Positions 1-8,724 of a stretch of 64,000 bases of DNA are shown here, one piece after another; within the stretch, counting starts at the first letter, position 1, and each line of letters starts with the position of its first letter. Origin of the DNA: Oscillatoriales cyanobacterium M59_W2019_021. GTDB lineage: Bacteria; Cyanobacteriota; Cyanobacteriia; Cyanobacteriales; Geitlerinemataceae. The notes under the pieces were generated by a model, which made no database searches, had not been told where the DNA came from, and saw only the letters and a list, made by a program, of their open reading frames with translations. The stretch covers positions 1 to 64,000 of the forward strand of contig DVED01000139.1 in NCBI GenBank assembly GCA_015295945.1, written 5' to 3'. The translations under genes were made by a program, and so were the position numbers.

Positions 1-218
1 GGGGCTTCTGCCACGGTCAGGGGTTCGTCGGCAATTTGCGGCGTTTCGGGGACGATTTCTGCCGATCGATCCTCATCGACGTTAGAGACCTGTAGAACCG
101 CCTCGTTCGGGTCGGTTGCCGGGTTGTCCTCCCATCCCACAACCGATTCGGCAGCGTTGGAAGAAGGCAGGTGGTAAACGATCGCGGGGGGTTCGGGTGG
201 CTGCACCGGGTAGGTCAT
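1..218 (-). CDS. N-terminal fragment of an unrecognised acidic, Pro-rich protein
   Basis: The gene starts with an ATG at 218 reading leftwards and runs off the window edge without a stop, so only about 72 residues are visible. The start reads MTYPVQPPEPPAIVYHLPSS and continues rich in Pro, Glu, Asp and Val. There is no signal peptide, membrane segment or known domain in the visible part. Such low-complexity acidic starts often precede a folded domain further on, but none can be named here. The weak purine stretch GAAAG lies just upstream of the ATG. I do not recognise the family. Confidence 0.55.
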   Translation of the reverse strand, partial: MTYPVQPPEPPAIVYHLPSSNAAESVVGWEDNPATDPNEAVLQVSNVDEDRSAEIVPETPQIADEPLTVAEA

Positions 219-729
219 CTTTCAGTCAAATTAGCCCAAATTTGATAGCAGTTAGCAGTTAGCTCTTAGCCATTCGTGCTGATCGGGAAAATCTTTCTGA
301 GCCAGTCACATTGTGGGCTTTCGGAGTGTAGAAGTTCCCGACAAGATCTCTCAAGCACCTCGAGCCGATCTAGATCTAACCTAAACGTGAGGAGCCACCG
401 GTTGGAGACGTGGAGGATGGGGTTCCACTCAAGAATTAGGGGCACGGTGTGCCGTACCCCTAATTCGATCGCCGGAAGAACCGATCGAACGATTATTCAA
501 AATCTTGACGGTTGGGGTTCCGAGAGGGGTCGTTGGACAAGAAGCCAAAGACGAACAGAAGAACGAAAAAGGAAACGACGACAAACACGACAGATTTAAG
601 GGCAAGCATGGGAAACGGCTCCAGAAGTTTACTAAAATCTTAGATAGAATTTGCCACGAGATGAAGGCAGCGTTATCAATATACCAGAAGGCGATCCCCT
701 TGCCGACCGATCGGGTTAAATTTTCGGTC
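219..729. other. Gene-free stretch with repeat material
   Basis: About 510 bases between the 3' end of the 730-2295 gene and the start of the edge gene. It holds a short repeat of the type GCAGTTA at about 248-262, a strong inverted repeat at 433-466 (listed separately) and otherwise purine-rich sequence. Open frames here have no recognisable composition or domain and I reject them as genes. A promoter for the edge gene should lie near its left end, but no convincing boxes were seen. Confidence 0.5.
433..466. repeat. Strong inverted repeat, possible dispersed palindrome or terminator
   Basis: GAATTAGGGG at 433-442 pairs with CCCCTAATTC at 457-466, and the inner ACGG pairs with CCGT around a TGTG loop. 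The sequence resembles the 'ggggcacgg...ccgtgcccc' palindromes scattered between genes in many filamentous cyanobacteria. It lies downstream of the 730-2295 gene on the minus strand and could end its transcript, but there is no T-tract beside it, so a dispersed repeat is the better reading. Confidence 0.6.
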
Positions 730-2295
730 TTATTTGGGGAAATGGTGCCGTTGCTGCCACCATCTTTGCAGACTTTGCCACAGTTGCACGATGCGTTCTT
801 CGAGCCAAAAGGCAATGCGATCAAGCCATTCCAGGATGCGTTCTAGGGGATGTTTGATATACTCGACGGATGTGGCTTCGGTGTCGATCCAGTTGCCGGG
901 AGAAGGCGGGGGTAGCGTGGCGATATCGCTTTCCCAGACGAAGGGATTGGCAAATTCCTCCAGTTTTTGCGAGGAAACTGGGGCGATTGAGGGGGTTTCT
1001 AGTGCGACTTCTGTTCGGGGTTCTAAGCCGGGAATTCCCCACTCTGCCAGCCAGTTGCGCGATTCCTGCGCCCAGGCTTGCAATTGGGCGATCGGTCGTT
1101 CGAGGGAGACAGAAGAGGGCAATCGTGTTAAGGTTTCGATGGGCTCGATCAGTCGATCGGTATCCTTCTCGGTGTCTTCGAGGGGGGATAACCAGGGATC
1201 GGCAATTTGCGCGAATCGATCGGCGGCGAGTTCGATTTTCGCCCGTAAAGATTCGCTGGCAGACTTGACAACTTTGCCGACTTTGTGGTAGTAAAGATCG
1301 GGAATTTCTAGGGCAGTGGGTAAGGCTGGGCGATCGGTTGGAGTAGCCGACCCATTAACAGTTTTGGCAGTCGATTTCGGGGGAAAATTGGAACTCGAAG
1401 ATTGCCAAGGATCGGCAAGTTTGGGAAAGCGAACCGATCGCGCTTTTTCGGTGACAAATTGTTGAGTTTCGGTTAAAGAAGTTTGCGCGGAACGGACGAG
1501 GGTATGCCACCGATCGATCGTGACGCTCTGGGTGGGATTAACGGGGGAAATGCTGGGTTGAAGTGCTGTCGGACAGTTGGATTCCTGGGGATTTCGTTCT
1601 GGGAAGAGATTGACAGACCGAGCGATCGGACTCTTTTGCACCCATTCTACCAACCGATTCAATTTTCCTTGAGGTTGGGGGTTTTGTTTCGCCATCCAGT
1701 AATTTCCGATCTCGATAAAAATGCGCCTTTCTAATTCTTGTTGTTGTGGGGAAGAAAGAACGTCGAGAATTCGATTTTCGCTGCCGACTAATACTAATTT
1801 TTTCTCTGGAATTAAGCTGGCAACGCCGCAAATTTGCCGTTGAGAAACGTCGATTGCCGCAGGTTGAGAAACGGCAATTTCTCCGGACGACGGGTTTCCC
1901 ACTCGGACGATCGCACCGATGCGATTTACCCAGGATTTTATCCAGTTGGCGGCGGCGTTGGGATGGGGAAATTTTCCACTTTCCCCAGCGAATTTCGGCA
2001 TCGAGGGTTCCGGACTCTCGTTGAGTTTCCCCCGCTGGATGTCTTCGAGAACGAGTTGAATCGGCGTATCGGTGGTGGGTGCGAATTGCCGTTCCTCCGA
2101 TGCTGAGGTACTACCCAACTGGCGGCGAGTGGCTTCGACGGCGACGTAGATGGGGTAAAGGAGTGCCTGAATTCCCCACACGGTGGCAACTTGAAGGTGT
2201 CGAACGGCTTGTGCGGCACGATCGGTCCAGAGAATGGACTGTTGGAGGATAAAATTAAGCAGTCGGCTTTGATAGCGACTATAAGAGTCCGGCAT
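730..2295 (-). CDS. Large conserved-looking cyanobacterial protein of unknown function
   Basis: An open frame of 521 residues from an ATG at 2295; a GTG at 2367 in the same frame would add 24 residues. I prefer the ATG because the following MPDSYSRYQSRLLNF looks like the start of a cyanobacterial family I have seen as hypothetical. Residues about 20-45 form a hydrophobic stretch (VATVWGIQALLYPIYVAV) that could be a membrane-associated helix. The middle is Pro/Ser-rich with no known motifs, and the C-terminal third contains Trp-rich amphipathic helices (EWLDRIAFWLEERIVQLWQ). It ends in basic QQRHHFPK. No enzyme motif is visible. It is transcribed away from the alpha-mannosidase gene, so the two may share the region 2296-2469 for promoters. 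Confidence 0.7.
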   Translation of the reverse strand: MPDSYSRYQSRLLNFILQQSILWTDRAAQAVRHLQVATVWGIQALLYPIYVAVEATRRQLGSTSASEERQFAPTTDTPIQLVLEDIQRGKLNESPEPSMPKFAGESGKFPHPNAAANWIKSWVNRIGAIVRVGNPSSGEIAVSQPAAIDVSQRQICGVASLIPEKKLVLVGSENRILDVLSSPQQQELERRIFIEIGNYWMAKQNPQPQGKLNRLVEWVQKSPIARSVNLFPERNPQESNCPTALQPSISPVNPTQSVTIDRWHTLVRSAQTSLTETQQFVTEKARSVRFPKLADPWQSSSSNFPPKSTAKTVNGSATPTDRPALPTALEIPDLYYHKVGKVVKSASESLRAKIELAADRFAQIADPWLSPLEDTEKDTDRLIEPIETLTRLPSSVSLERPIAQLQAWAQESRNWLAEWGIPGLEPRTEVALETPSIAPVSSQKLEEFANPFVWESDIATLPPPSPGNWIDTEATSVEYIKHPLERILEWLDRIAFWLEERIVQLWQSLQRWWQQRHHFPK

Positions 2296-2397
2296 ATGGT
2301 TGACCCTAGCGGCGTATGAGTCGGCGATCGTCCGTTGCAGCGCGTCTGGGAAGCGGGCGATCGACACCGATTAAAGAATTAGTGTCATTATATCGCA

Positions 2398-2469
2398 AAG
2401 TGGGTAATGGGTAATGGGCAATCGCCAAGAAACAACCCCCAACCCCCAATAACAAACGACGAACGACGA
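2398..2469. repeat. Short tandem repeat spacer (GGGTAAT / CGACGAA units)
   Basis: The spacer holds two to three near-copies of GGGTAAT (about 2402-2420) and then CCCCCAA and ACGAACG units up to the start of the mannosidase. This is the same style of heptameric filler found at seven other spacers in the window. An open frame runs through it into the mannosidase, which makes automated starts too long. Confidence 0.6.
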
Positions 2470-5400
2470 ATGACAAATCCTTTAAAAAATTTGCGCCAAT
2501 TAACTCGAATTGAAGCGATCGAAACTTGGCGGGGGTATGAGGGAGATTTACCGATTTCCACGGCAACCGATCCGCAAACTCAGTCTATATGGCAACAAGC
2601 CGACCTTAATGCGAAGCGACACATCCCCTGGTCGCCAGGGTATCGGGTTTTATGGTTGGGTCAAACGTTCGTCATTCCCCCCGATATTTGCGGTTACGAT
2701 TGGTCGGGATTGACAGTTCGTATCGCCTTACAGTGGTGGGCGGAATCCGCGCAAGTTTTTGTCAATGGGAGTTTAGTTCAAGAAGGGGATTTATTCGATG
2801 GCTTTACTCGAATTTGTTTATCTCCAAGTGCCGAGATTGGGGATAGTTTTAACGTCGCTTTGCGGCTGGTCAGTCCCGGACACGATGACGGCGCATTAGT
2901 TCGATCGACCTTAATTGCCGAACATCCGGAAAATCCCCATCTCGATCCTGGATTTGTGGCGGATGAGTTGGAAATTTTAGCGATGTGGGAAGGGGAAGAC
3001 TCGGCGATTTTAAAGTCGGCGATCGATCTTCTTCAAATTTCGGCACTACCGGGCGATCGATCTGGCTTCGATTATTCTATACTACAAGTTTATCAACTCC
3101 TCCAAGAACAATTTCCCTATCCCCCCGCTACCCTCTATTTATTAGGTCACGCTCATCTCGATATGGCTTGGTTGTGGTCGGTGAGCGAAACCTGGAAAGC
3201 TGCGGAACGAACCTTTACCTCAGCGCTTTCCCTGCAAACCGATTTTCCAGAACTGATTTTCAGTCATTCCACTCCGGCTTTGTATGCGTGGATGGAAACC
3301 CATCGACCGGACTTATTTTCCCAGATTCAGGCAGGAGTCAAAACTGGAAACTGGGAAGTGGCTGCCGGAATGTGGGTGGAACCGGAACTTAATATCATTT
3401 CTGGCGAATCGATCGTTCGTCAAGTATTATACGGACAGCGCTATACTCGCGACAAGTTCGGTAGTATTTCCCCCGTGGTTTGGTTGCCGGATAGTTTTGG
3501 CTTTACCTGGCAACTTCCCCAAATTTTGCAACAAGGCGGCATCGACTATTTCGTCACCCAAAAGTTACGCTGGAACGATACGACGGAATTTCCCTACGAC
3601 TGCTTCTGGTGGCAATCCCCCGATGGCACGAGAATTTTTAGTTTGATGTCGGCGTTAATCGGACAAGATATCGAGCCCGTTAAAATGGCAGCCTATGCCG
3701 TCGAGTTTCAACGGAAAACGGGAAGCGATCGATCGCTCTGGTTGCCGGGGGTGGGAGACCACGGCGGCGGACCGACTCGGGATATGTTGGAAGTGGCACG
3801 TCGCTGGCAGGATTCCCCGGTCTTTCCCCAGATGGAATTTAAAACGGCAGCGGCGTATTTAAGGGAGTTGAACCAACAGTTGGGTGGGGAAACGTTACCC
3901 ATTTGGAACGACGATCTATATTTAGAATTCCATCGCGGTTGCTATACCGCCCATGCCGACCAAAAGCAGGCAAACCGCCGCAGCGAACGGTTGCTCTATC
4001 AAGCGGAATTGTTCTCGACTTTGGCAACCCAAACTTCCGGAGCAGCTTATCCCCAATCGGAGATCGAAGCGGCGTGGAAGCGGGTTCTTTTCAATCAATT
4101 TCACGATATCTTACCCGGTTCCTCCATTCCCGAAGTCTACGAAGATGCCAACCGAGATTGGCAGGAAGTGGAGCGAGTGGGTTCTCAACTTTTAGAGTCG
4201 GCTTTGACGGCACTTTGCCAACAGATAACTCTCCCGCAACCGCCGCAACCGGATGCCATAGCGATCGCCCTCTTCAATCCCCTCAACTGGGGGCGATCGG
4301 AACTCGTTAGCCTTTCCCTCCCCGACACCGCCGCATCCTATCGGGTGTACGACCTTGAGGGACGGCAACTCCCCACCCAACTCGCCGCCGACGGGATGCT
4401 TCTGTTTCCGGCAACTGATGTTCCCAGCATTGGCTATCGGGTGGTGTGGTTGTGTCCGGAAACGGCTGAAACCCTTGATTTTTCGTTGGATTCTGAAGCG
4501 AAGAGGGAAAAATTCGTAAAAAACCCCAGCATACATAGTAGTATAGCAGAAAAATCGCCCATCGTCCAAAATGATAGTTTAGATGCCAAAACATGGGTTT
4601 TAGAAAATGAATTGATCCGCGTAACAGTGGATGGAAAAACAGGAAATTTATCCAGTTTTTTCGATAAATTAGAACCTAAAGAAATCCTCAATTCGTCAGG
4701 TGGAAATCAACTGCAAGCCTTCCAAGACAGCGGTCAATATTGGGATGCGTGGAACATCGACCCCAATTACGAACAACATCCCTTACCCCCTCCCACGTTG
4801 GAATCCATCGCTTGGCGGGAACGGGGGGAACTGCGTTGGAGTTTGCGGGTCATCCGTCGCATCGGACAGTCGGAATTTTGCCAAGATTACATCCTAGAAA
4901 CCGGTTCCCCCATTTTGAAAATGGCCACTACCGTCGATTGGCAAGAACGCCACGTCTTGGTTAAAGCCGCCTTCGGCTTCAATTTCGCCGCCGACTTCGC
5001 CACCTACGAAATTCCCTGTGCCGCGATCGATCGCACGACAAAACCCCAAACCGACGCCGATCGGGCTAAATGGGAAGTCAGTGCTCTCCACTGGGCGGAT
5101 TTAACCGCAAATGGATACGGTGTTAGCCTCCTCAACGATAGTAAATACGGCTACGATGCCAAACCCAATTCTTTGCGTTTGAGTTTACTTCGCGGTTCCA
5201 CTTGGCCCGATCCCAATGCCGATTTAGGTCAGCATCACTTTACCTATGCGATTTATCCCCATGCCGGGAATTGGCAAAAGGCACACACCGTCCGTCGCGG
5301 ATACGAATTGAATCAACCGTTATTGACGAGGACAATCGATCGGTCTGCCTCAACGTCCCAGCTTCCTCCCGTCCGCGACTTCTTAAATTTATCCGCCGAA

Positions 5401-5628
5401 AACTTAGTAGTGATGGCATTGAAGCCAGCCGAAGACGATCCGCATTCCTGGATTTTACGCTGCTACGAATGTCACGGCAAAACCGCCGAATTAAACCTAG
5501 GAGAAAAATGGGCGATCGTCGAATCTGTGAATCTCTTAGAAGAGGTGATCGACAATTCTCTTCCTGCCAGAATTACAATTTCCCCTTGGAAAATTGCCAC
5601 ATTTAAACTTCAGAAGCGAGACTCATAA
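2470..5628 (+). CDS. Glycoside hydrolase family 38 alpha-mannosidase
   Basis: A 1052-residue protein of the usual length for the bacterial/vacuolar-type GH38 family, which removes alpha-linked mannose from glycans with a zinc ion and a retaining mechanism. Visible hallmarks are the zinc site GHAHLDMAW (His229, Asp231), the nucleophile motif WLPDSFGF (Asp341) and a further zinc-site histidine in NQFHDILPG. The N-terminal 200 residues form the beta-sandwich ahead of the catalytic barrel, and the C-terminal half is the large beta domain. I take the ATG at 2470 (MTNPLKNL) as start; the frame is open back to 2407 but that part is repeat sequence. There is no signal peptide, so it is probably cytoplasmic. 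The GT2 gene follows about 120 bases on, possibly cotranscribed. Substrate is not known from sequence. Confidence 0.93.
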   Translation: MTNPLKNLRQLTRIEAIETWRGYEGDLPISTATDPQTQSIWQQADLNAKRHIPWSPGYRVLWLGQTFVIPPDICGYDWSGLTVRIALQWWAESAQVFVNGSLVQEGDLFDGFTRICLSPSAEIGDSFNVALRLVSPGHDDGALVRSTLIAEHPENPHLDPGFVADELEILAMWEGEDSAILKSAIDLLQISALPGDRSGFDYSILQVYQLLQEQFPYPPATLYLLGHAHLDMAWLWSVSETWKAAERTFTSALSLQTDFPELIFSHSTPALYAWMETHRPDLFSQIQAGVKTGNWEVAAGMWVEPELNIISGESIVRQVLYGQRYTRDKFGSISPVVWLPDSFGFTWQLPQILQQGGIDYFVTQKLRWNDTTEFPYDCFWWQSPDGTRIFSLMSALIGQDIEPVKMAAYAVEFQRKTGSDRSLWLPGVGDHGGGPTRDMLEVARRWQDSPVFPQMEFKTAAAYLRELNQQLGGETLPIWNDDLYLEFHRGCYTAHADQKQANRRSERLLYQAELFSTLATQTSGAAYPQSEIEAAWKRVLFNQFHDILPGSSIPEVYEDANRDWQEVERVGSQLLESALTALCQQITLPQPPQPDAIAIALFNPLNWGRSELVSLSLPDTAASYRVYDLEGRQLPTQLAADGMLLFPATDVPSIGYRVVWLCPETAETLDFSLDSEAKREKFVKNPSIHSSIAEKSPIVQNDSLDAKTWVLENELIRVTVDGKTGNLSSFFDKLEPKEILNSSGGNQLQAFQDSGQYWDAWNIDPNYEQHPLPPPTLESIAWRERGELRWSLRVIRRIGQSEFCQDYILETGSPILKMATTVDWQERHVLVKAAFGFNFAADFATYEIPCAAIDRTTKPQTDADRAKWEVSALHWADLTANGYGVSLLNDSKYGYDAKPNSLRLSLLRGSTWPDPNADLGQHHFTYAIYPHAGNWQKAHTVRRGYELNQPLLTRTIDRSASTSQLPPVRDFLNLSAENLVVMALKPAEDDPHSWILRCYECHGKTAELNLGEKWAIVESVNLLEEVIDNSLPARITISPWKIATFKLQKRDS

Positions 5629-5747
5629 CCCAAATGGTGCGTTTCGTTCCTCAACACACCCTACCTATTAATCAGCAATCAGTAATAAGTGAGTCTTCAT
5701 ACAAACCTCCTGCCCTCTGTCTTAACATTTCATTACCCAACACATTC

Positions 5748-6683
5748 ATGTTCTTCAGTATCGTCATTCCTACCTACAACCGTCGGAAAATTCTAGAAAA
5801 ATGTCTCGATGCTTTAGAAACTCAAGACTTTTCTCAAAATACTTCTGTCTCCGGCTACGAAGTAATTTTAGTAGATGACGGTTCTACGGATAATACTTTA
5901 GAATGGCTGGCAACTCAAGGCGATCGCTTTCCCCACCTGCGAATTTACCAACAAAACCATCAAGGACCCGCTGCCGCTCGGAATTTTGGCGTGAAAATGG
6001 CACAAGGCGAAACGATCGTCTTTATCGATAGCGATTTAGTTGTAACGAACACTTTTCTGCAAGCACATGCTGATGGATTGAAACGGGGAAGAAAAACAGG
6101 AACTCGAATTTTTACCTACGGTGCGGTCATCAATACCTGCAACTTCGACAATCCGACCCACGAACCGTATAAAATCACCGACTTTTCCGCCGCCTATTTC
6201 GCCACAGGAAACGTTGCTATCTCCCGATATTGGCTGGAAAAAGCCGGACTCTTCGATACCCAATTTTCTCTCTACGGTTGGGAAGATTTAGAACTCGGAG
6301 TGCGGTTGAAAAAGCTAGGACTCCAACTGATTAAATGTCCGGAAGCGGTGGGTTATCACTGGCATCCTCCTTTTAGTTTAGACCAAATTCCTAGTGCGAT
6401 TGATCGCGAAATTCAACGCGGCAAAATGGGAGTAATTTTCTACCAAAAGCATCCAACTTTTGAAGTCCGAATGATGATTCAAATGACGTGGCTGCATCGC
6501 CTGCTTTGGGGGTTGCTATCCCTAGGGGGAAGGCTAAACGAACGCACCCTCAGACCTTTGTTACAATGGTTAATCGATCGCGAAAAATCCCAACTGGCAC
6601 TGGAGATTTCTCGAGTTTTTCTCAATTGGTATAATGTGAAGGCAGTCTATGCCGCGTATCGAGAAATGCAAAGAAAACGATGA
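5748..6683 (+). CDS. Family 2 glycosyltransferase
   Basis: A 311-residue GT-A fold glycosyltransferase. It starts MFFSIVIPTYNRRKILEKCL, followed by the nucleotide-sugar motif LVDDGSTDNTLEW and the DxD-like metal site IDSDLV. GWEDLELGVRLKKLG matches the ED-containing acceptor motif of GT2 enzymes that add sugars to surface glycans. No membrane-spanning segment is obvious apart from a weakly hydrophobic WLHRLLWGLLSLGG near the C-terminus. The frame is open to 5634, but the ATG at 5748 fits the family start. It follows the alpha-mannosidase on the same strand, so the pair may act on the same glycan; that is inference. The sugar donor cannot be told. Confidence 0.88.
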   Translation: MFFSIVIPTYNRRKILEKCLDALETQDFSQNTSVSGYEVILVDDGSTDNTLEWLATQGDRFPHLRIYQQNHQGPAAARNFGVKMAQGETIVFIDSDLVVTNTFLQAHADGLKRGRKTGTRIFTYGAVINTCNFDNPTHEPYKITDFSAAYFATGNVAISRYWLEKAGLFDTQFSLYGWEDLELGVRLKKLGLQLIKCPEAVGYHWHPPFSLDQIPSAIDREIQRGKMGVIFYQKHPTFEVRMMIQMTWLHRLLWGLLSLGGRLNERTLRPLLQWLIDREKSQLALEISRVFLNWYNVKAVYAAYREMQRKR

Positions 6684-6764
6684 GTCACTCAATCGATCCT
6701 TCTCCCAATATTTTAACGAGAGCTTTAGATCGATTTTAGGTTGCCAATGAAGGCAATGTTGTCG

Positions 6765-6903
6765 ATCGAATATTGATGGTAATTTTGCCTCGAGCTTGTT
6801 CCTGTTCGAGATCACAAATGGCTGCGGGAACTTCGCTGAGATCGTAGCATCGATCAACGAATGGAACGATCTTTCCCGCCTCACAAAAATCATCAGGATA
6901 AAG
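6765..6903 (-). pseudogene. C-terminal scrap of a medium-chain alcohol dehydrogenase/quinone reductase
   Basis: On the minus strand the frame that stops at 6736 encodes EAGKIVPFVDRCYDLSEVPA and then a stretch ending ARGKITINI. This is the closing segment of zinc-free medium-chain dehydrogenases, in which the last strand of the substrate domain is followed by the 'GKIVPVIDR.YPLSEVPEA' helix and 'ARGKVVI'. Upstream the similarity ends at about 6903, and the Rossmann domain and the rest of the gene are absent. It is therefore a truncated remnant, probably left by a deletion. The parent's substrate is unknown. Confidence 0.6.
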
Positions 6904-6928
6904 AGCATTGCCACTGCGATAGCGATCG

Positions 6929-7045
6929 CTACTTCTCCTTATCTCCCATTGACAATACACCACTAAAGAGCATCAGCAAACCCCCGATTAAAATGGCGAG
7001 AGCTAAACCTCCTGTGATGAGGTCTAATACGTTTGTTGTTTCCAT
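6929..7045 (-). CDS. Putative 38-residue single-pass membrane peptide
   Basis: From the ATG at 7045 the frame reads METTNVLDLITGGLALAILI, continues GGLLMLFSGVLSMGDKEK and stops at 6929. It has one hydrophobic helix (about residues 8-33) and a short charged tail, the layout of small subunits of photosynthetic or respiratory complexes. It does not match the PsbX, PsbM, PsbJ, PsaM, PetM or PetN sequences I know. The gene lies directly against the dehydrogenase remnant. It is too short to be sure it is translated; clean hydrophobic composition and a charged terminus argue for it. Confidence 0.45.
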   Translation of the reverse strand: METTNVLDLITGGLALAILIGGLLMLFSGVLSMGDKEK

Positions 7046-7147
7046 AGCAAAGATTATCTCATAAAATGCGCTTTTTCATCTTTGCCAAAATAAAAATCTC
7101 AACCCCAGAACTGCTACATCAAATCAGTCTACCTTTGATCGATCGCC

Positions 7148-7190
7148 AAAAAAACTTGTAAAGATACAAGGAACGGCATCTCTACAAGTT
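7148..7190 (-). terminator. Intrinsic terminator of the pentapeptide-repeat gene
   Basis: Read on the minus strand, AACTTGTAGAGAT pairs with ATCTTTACAAGTT (one mismatch) and is followed at once by a run of seven T. It lies about 25 bases beyond the stop of the 7216-8085 gene. Stem, loop and T-tract fit a Rho-independent terminator. Confidence 0.8.
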
Positions 7191-7215
7191 GATTGGAGCG
7201 AAAATTTTAAACCTG

Positions 7216-8085
7216 TTATCGGCGGATATCGATGGGTACGCGATCGCTATCCGAATTGGGATACGGAGCGGGACCCTGCCATTGCTGTTGGCGATTTCGC
7301 GCTTCATCGCTGCGTTCGATATCTCGTTGCACCCGATCAATATCCCATCCATCTGCTAATTTACGACGATAATTTCGCAAACCCTCTTCATCAGCAGGAC
7401 GACCTAAAACTTGGCGATAAATTTCGTCGATCCGATCGCGTGCTTCTCGGGAATCGGCAATATCTTCCCGAATATTTTGTAAAGATTCCCCTTGCGATAA
7501 ACGACGCAAATAATTCCGCAAACCATCGCGTTCGGGACGGCGACCTAATACTTCGCGGTAGATGCGTTCGATTTCTCGTTCTGCATCGTTATTTTGGTTA
7601 TTCCAATCGCGATCATTCCCATCTCGATCGTCTCCCAATCCTCGCGTTCCTCGATTGACGATCGCATTATTCAAATCCGCACCGTTCAAACGCACGTTTC
7701 TCAAATCGGCATCTCGCAAATCCGTATCGCGAAGATCGGCATTTTTCAGGTTGGCATCCCGCAAACTCGCACCTTCCAAATCCGCCTCGCGAAGATTGGC
7801 ATCTTGCAAATCCGCACCGCGCAAATCCGCATTTTCTAAATCCGCACCGCGCAAATCCGCATCTTCTAAATCCGCACCGCGCAAATTTCTCCCTTCCAAA
7901 TCCGCACCGCGCAAATCGCAACGCCGACAGGAATTTGTATCGAGTAAATCTTCCAAATCGGAGCGATCGTAAGCGCGAACCTCAGCAGCAAAAGCCAGGG
8001 GAAGCAGCAACACAGTCGCGGCGATCGTACGGCGAACCCACTGGGGAGAAAAAGAATAGTTACTGACTGCCAAGACTTTTAACAT
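7216..8085 (-). CDS. Secreted pentapeptide-repeat protein with DUF4214-like repeats
   Basis: 289 residues. The N-terminus has a signal peptide (basic VRRT, then IAATVLLLPLAFAAEVRA, cleavage near residue 38). Residues about 55-145 are some 18 pentapeptide repeats of the A(D/N)LXX type, which fold into a right-handed square beta-helix. Residues about 170-275 carry two copies of an IDEIYRQVLGRPADEEGL-type unit, resembling DUF4214, a domain found in surface-layer and type-I-secreted proteins. A Cys pair (NSCRRCDL) stands just before the helix. The protein should sit in the periplasm, thylakoid lumen or outside. The gene stands alone with its own terminator. Combination of the two repeat types is unusual; function is unknown. 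Confidence 0.85.
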   Translation of the reverse strand: MLKVLAVSNYSFSPQWVRRTIAATVLLLPLAFAAEVRAYDRSDLEDLLDTNSCRRCDLRGADLEGRNLRGADLEDADLRGADLENADLRGADLQDANLREADLEGASLRDANLKNADLRDTDLRDADLRNVRLNGADLNNAIVNRGTRGLGDDRDGNDRDWNNQNNDAEREIERIYREVLGRRPERDGLRNYLRRLSQGESLQNIREDIADSREARDRIDEIYRQVLGRPADEEGLRNYRRKLADGWDIDRVQRDIERSDEARNRQQQWQGPAPYPNSDSDRVPIDIRR

Positions 8086-8519
8086 GGTTTGAGGCTCTGA
8101 AAAACTGAGGTTAAATTCTACGGTAATGGGTACTTTCTGAAGTTTTCATTCGGATGTTGATAAGTTCCCGATCGGCGAAGTCGGATAAAGAAAAAAACTC
8201 GGACGGAAAATGAATTTTGAGAAAACTATCGATCGAGGAAAATAAAATCCTTTTCTCTAATTTCTCGTTCCTCTTCCGTCCTGCAGCTAGTCAGTCCGTA
8301 CTCGCTTGATTACTATTGTAAGTAGCCTTACCCAAGTTGGGATCTAACTTTTCTACCAACTTCGCTGTCAACGAAAGCACTTTGAGTGACACAATTGCGC
8401 GAAGGGGATTGCCGAAAAATACATGGAGCAGGTAATGGGTAATACTCCTGCGGAGTCGCTACGCGAACGGTAATTGACCCACTCCAAACCCCCAACTCCA
8501 AATAACCAATGACCCAGGA
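8086..8519. other. Gene-free spacer with cyanobacterial repeat
   Basis: About 430 bases between the start of the pentapeptide gene and the end of the small secreted peptide gene. The right part holds GGTAATGGGTAATAC (about 8434) and the element TCCTGCGGAGTCGCTACGCG at about 8447-8466, a short repeat common between cyanobacterial genes, then CCCCCAACTCC-type filler. The promoter of the pentapeptide gene should be in the left 100 bases; no clear boxes were seen. Confidence 0.5.
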
Positions 8520-8705
8520 CTAATAACTCACGTCCAAGATCAGACTCGTCGAACCCCCTGGATCTTTCGGCGGATCTTGTTCGGGTGGGGGGCTATAACT
8601 TGCCACTATTGAGGTGGATATTGCCAAACAGACGATCGGCATACAAATCTTTACAATTTGCGTCGGAACCGATCGGCGAAACTGCCAAAATAATCGTGCG
8701 TTCAT
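8520..8705 (-). CDS. Small secreted peptide at the end of the CHASE2 kinase operon
   Basis: 61 residues from the ATG at 8705. The first half is basic then hydrophobic (VKICMPIVCLAISTSIVA), a signal peptide or anchor, and the rest is a short Pro/Asp-rich tail (YSPPPEQDPPKDPGG). It lies 20 bases beyond the stop of the sensor kinase and in the same direction, so it is probably cotranscribed. Small Pro-rich exported proteins next to CHASE2 proteins are common in cyanobacteria. CHASE2 domains face outside the membrane, so this peptide might modulate the sensor; that is inference. No known domain. Confidence 0.6.
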   Translation of the reverse strand: MNARLFWQFRRSVPTQIVKICMPIVCLAISTSIVASYSPPPEQDPPKDPGGSTSLILDVSY

Positions 8706-8724
8706 AATTTCCAAACCTTTGAAT

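Noticed and set aside
7562-7972. Long open frames on the plus strand opposite the pentapeptide gene, rich in Lys, Ser, Arg
   Set aside because: They are the reverse reading of a five-residue repeat, which keeps several frames open by periodicity; the minus-strand frame has the signal peptide and known repeats.
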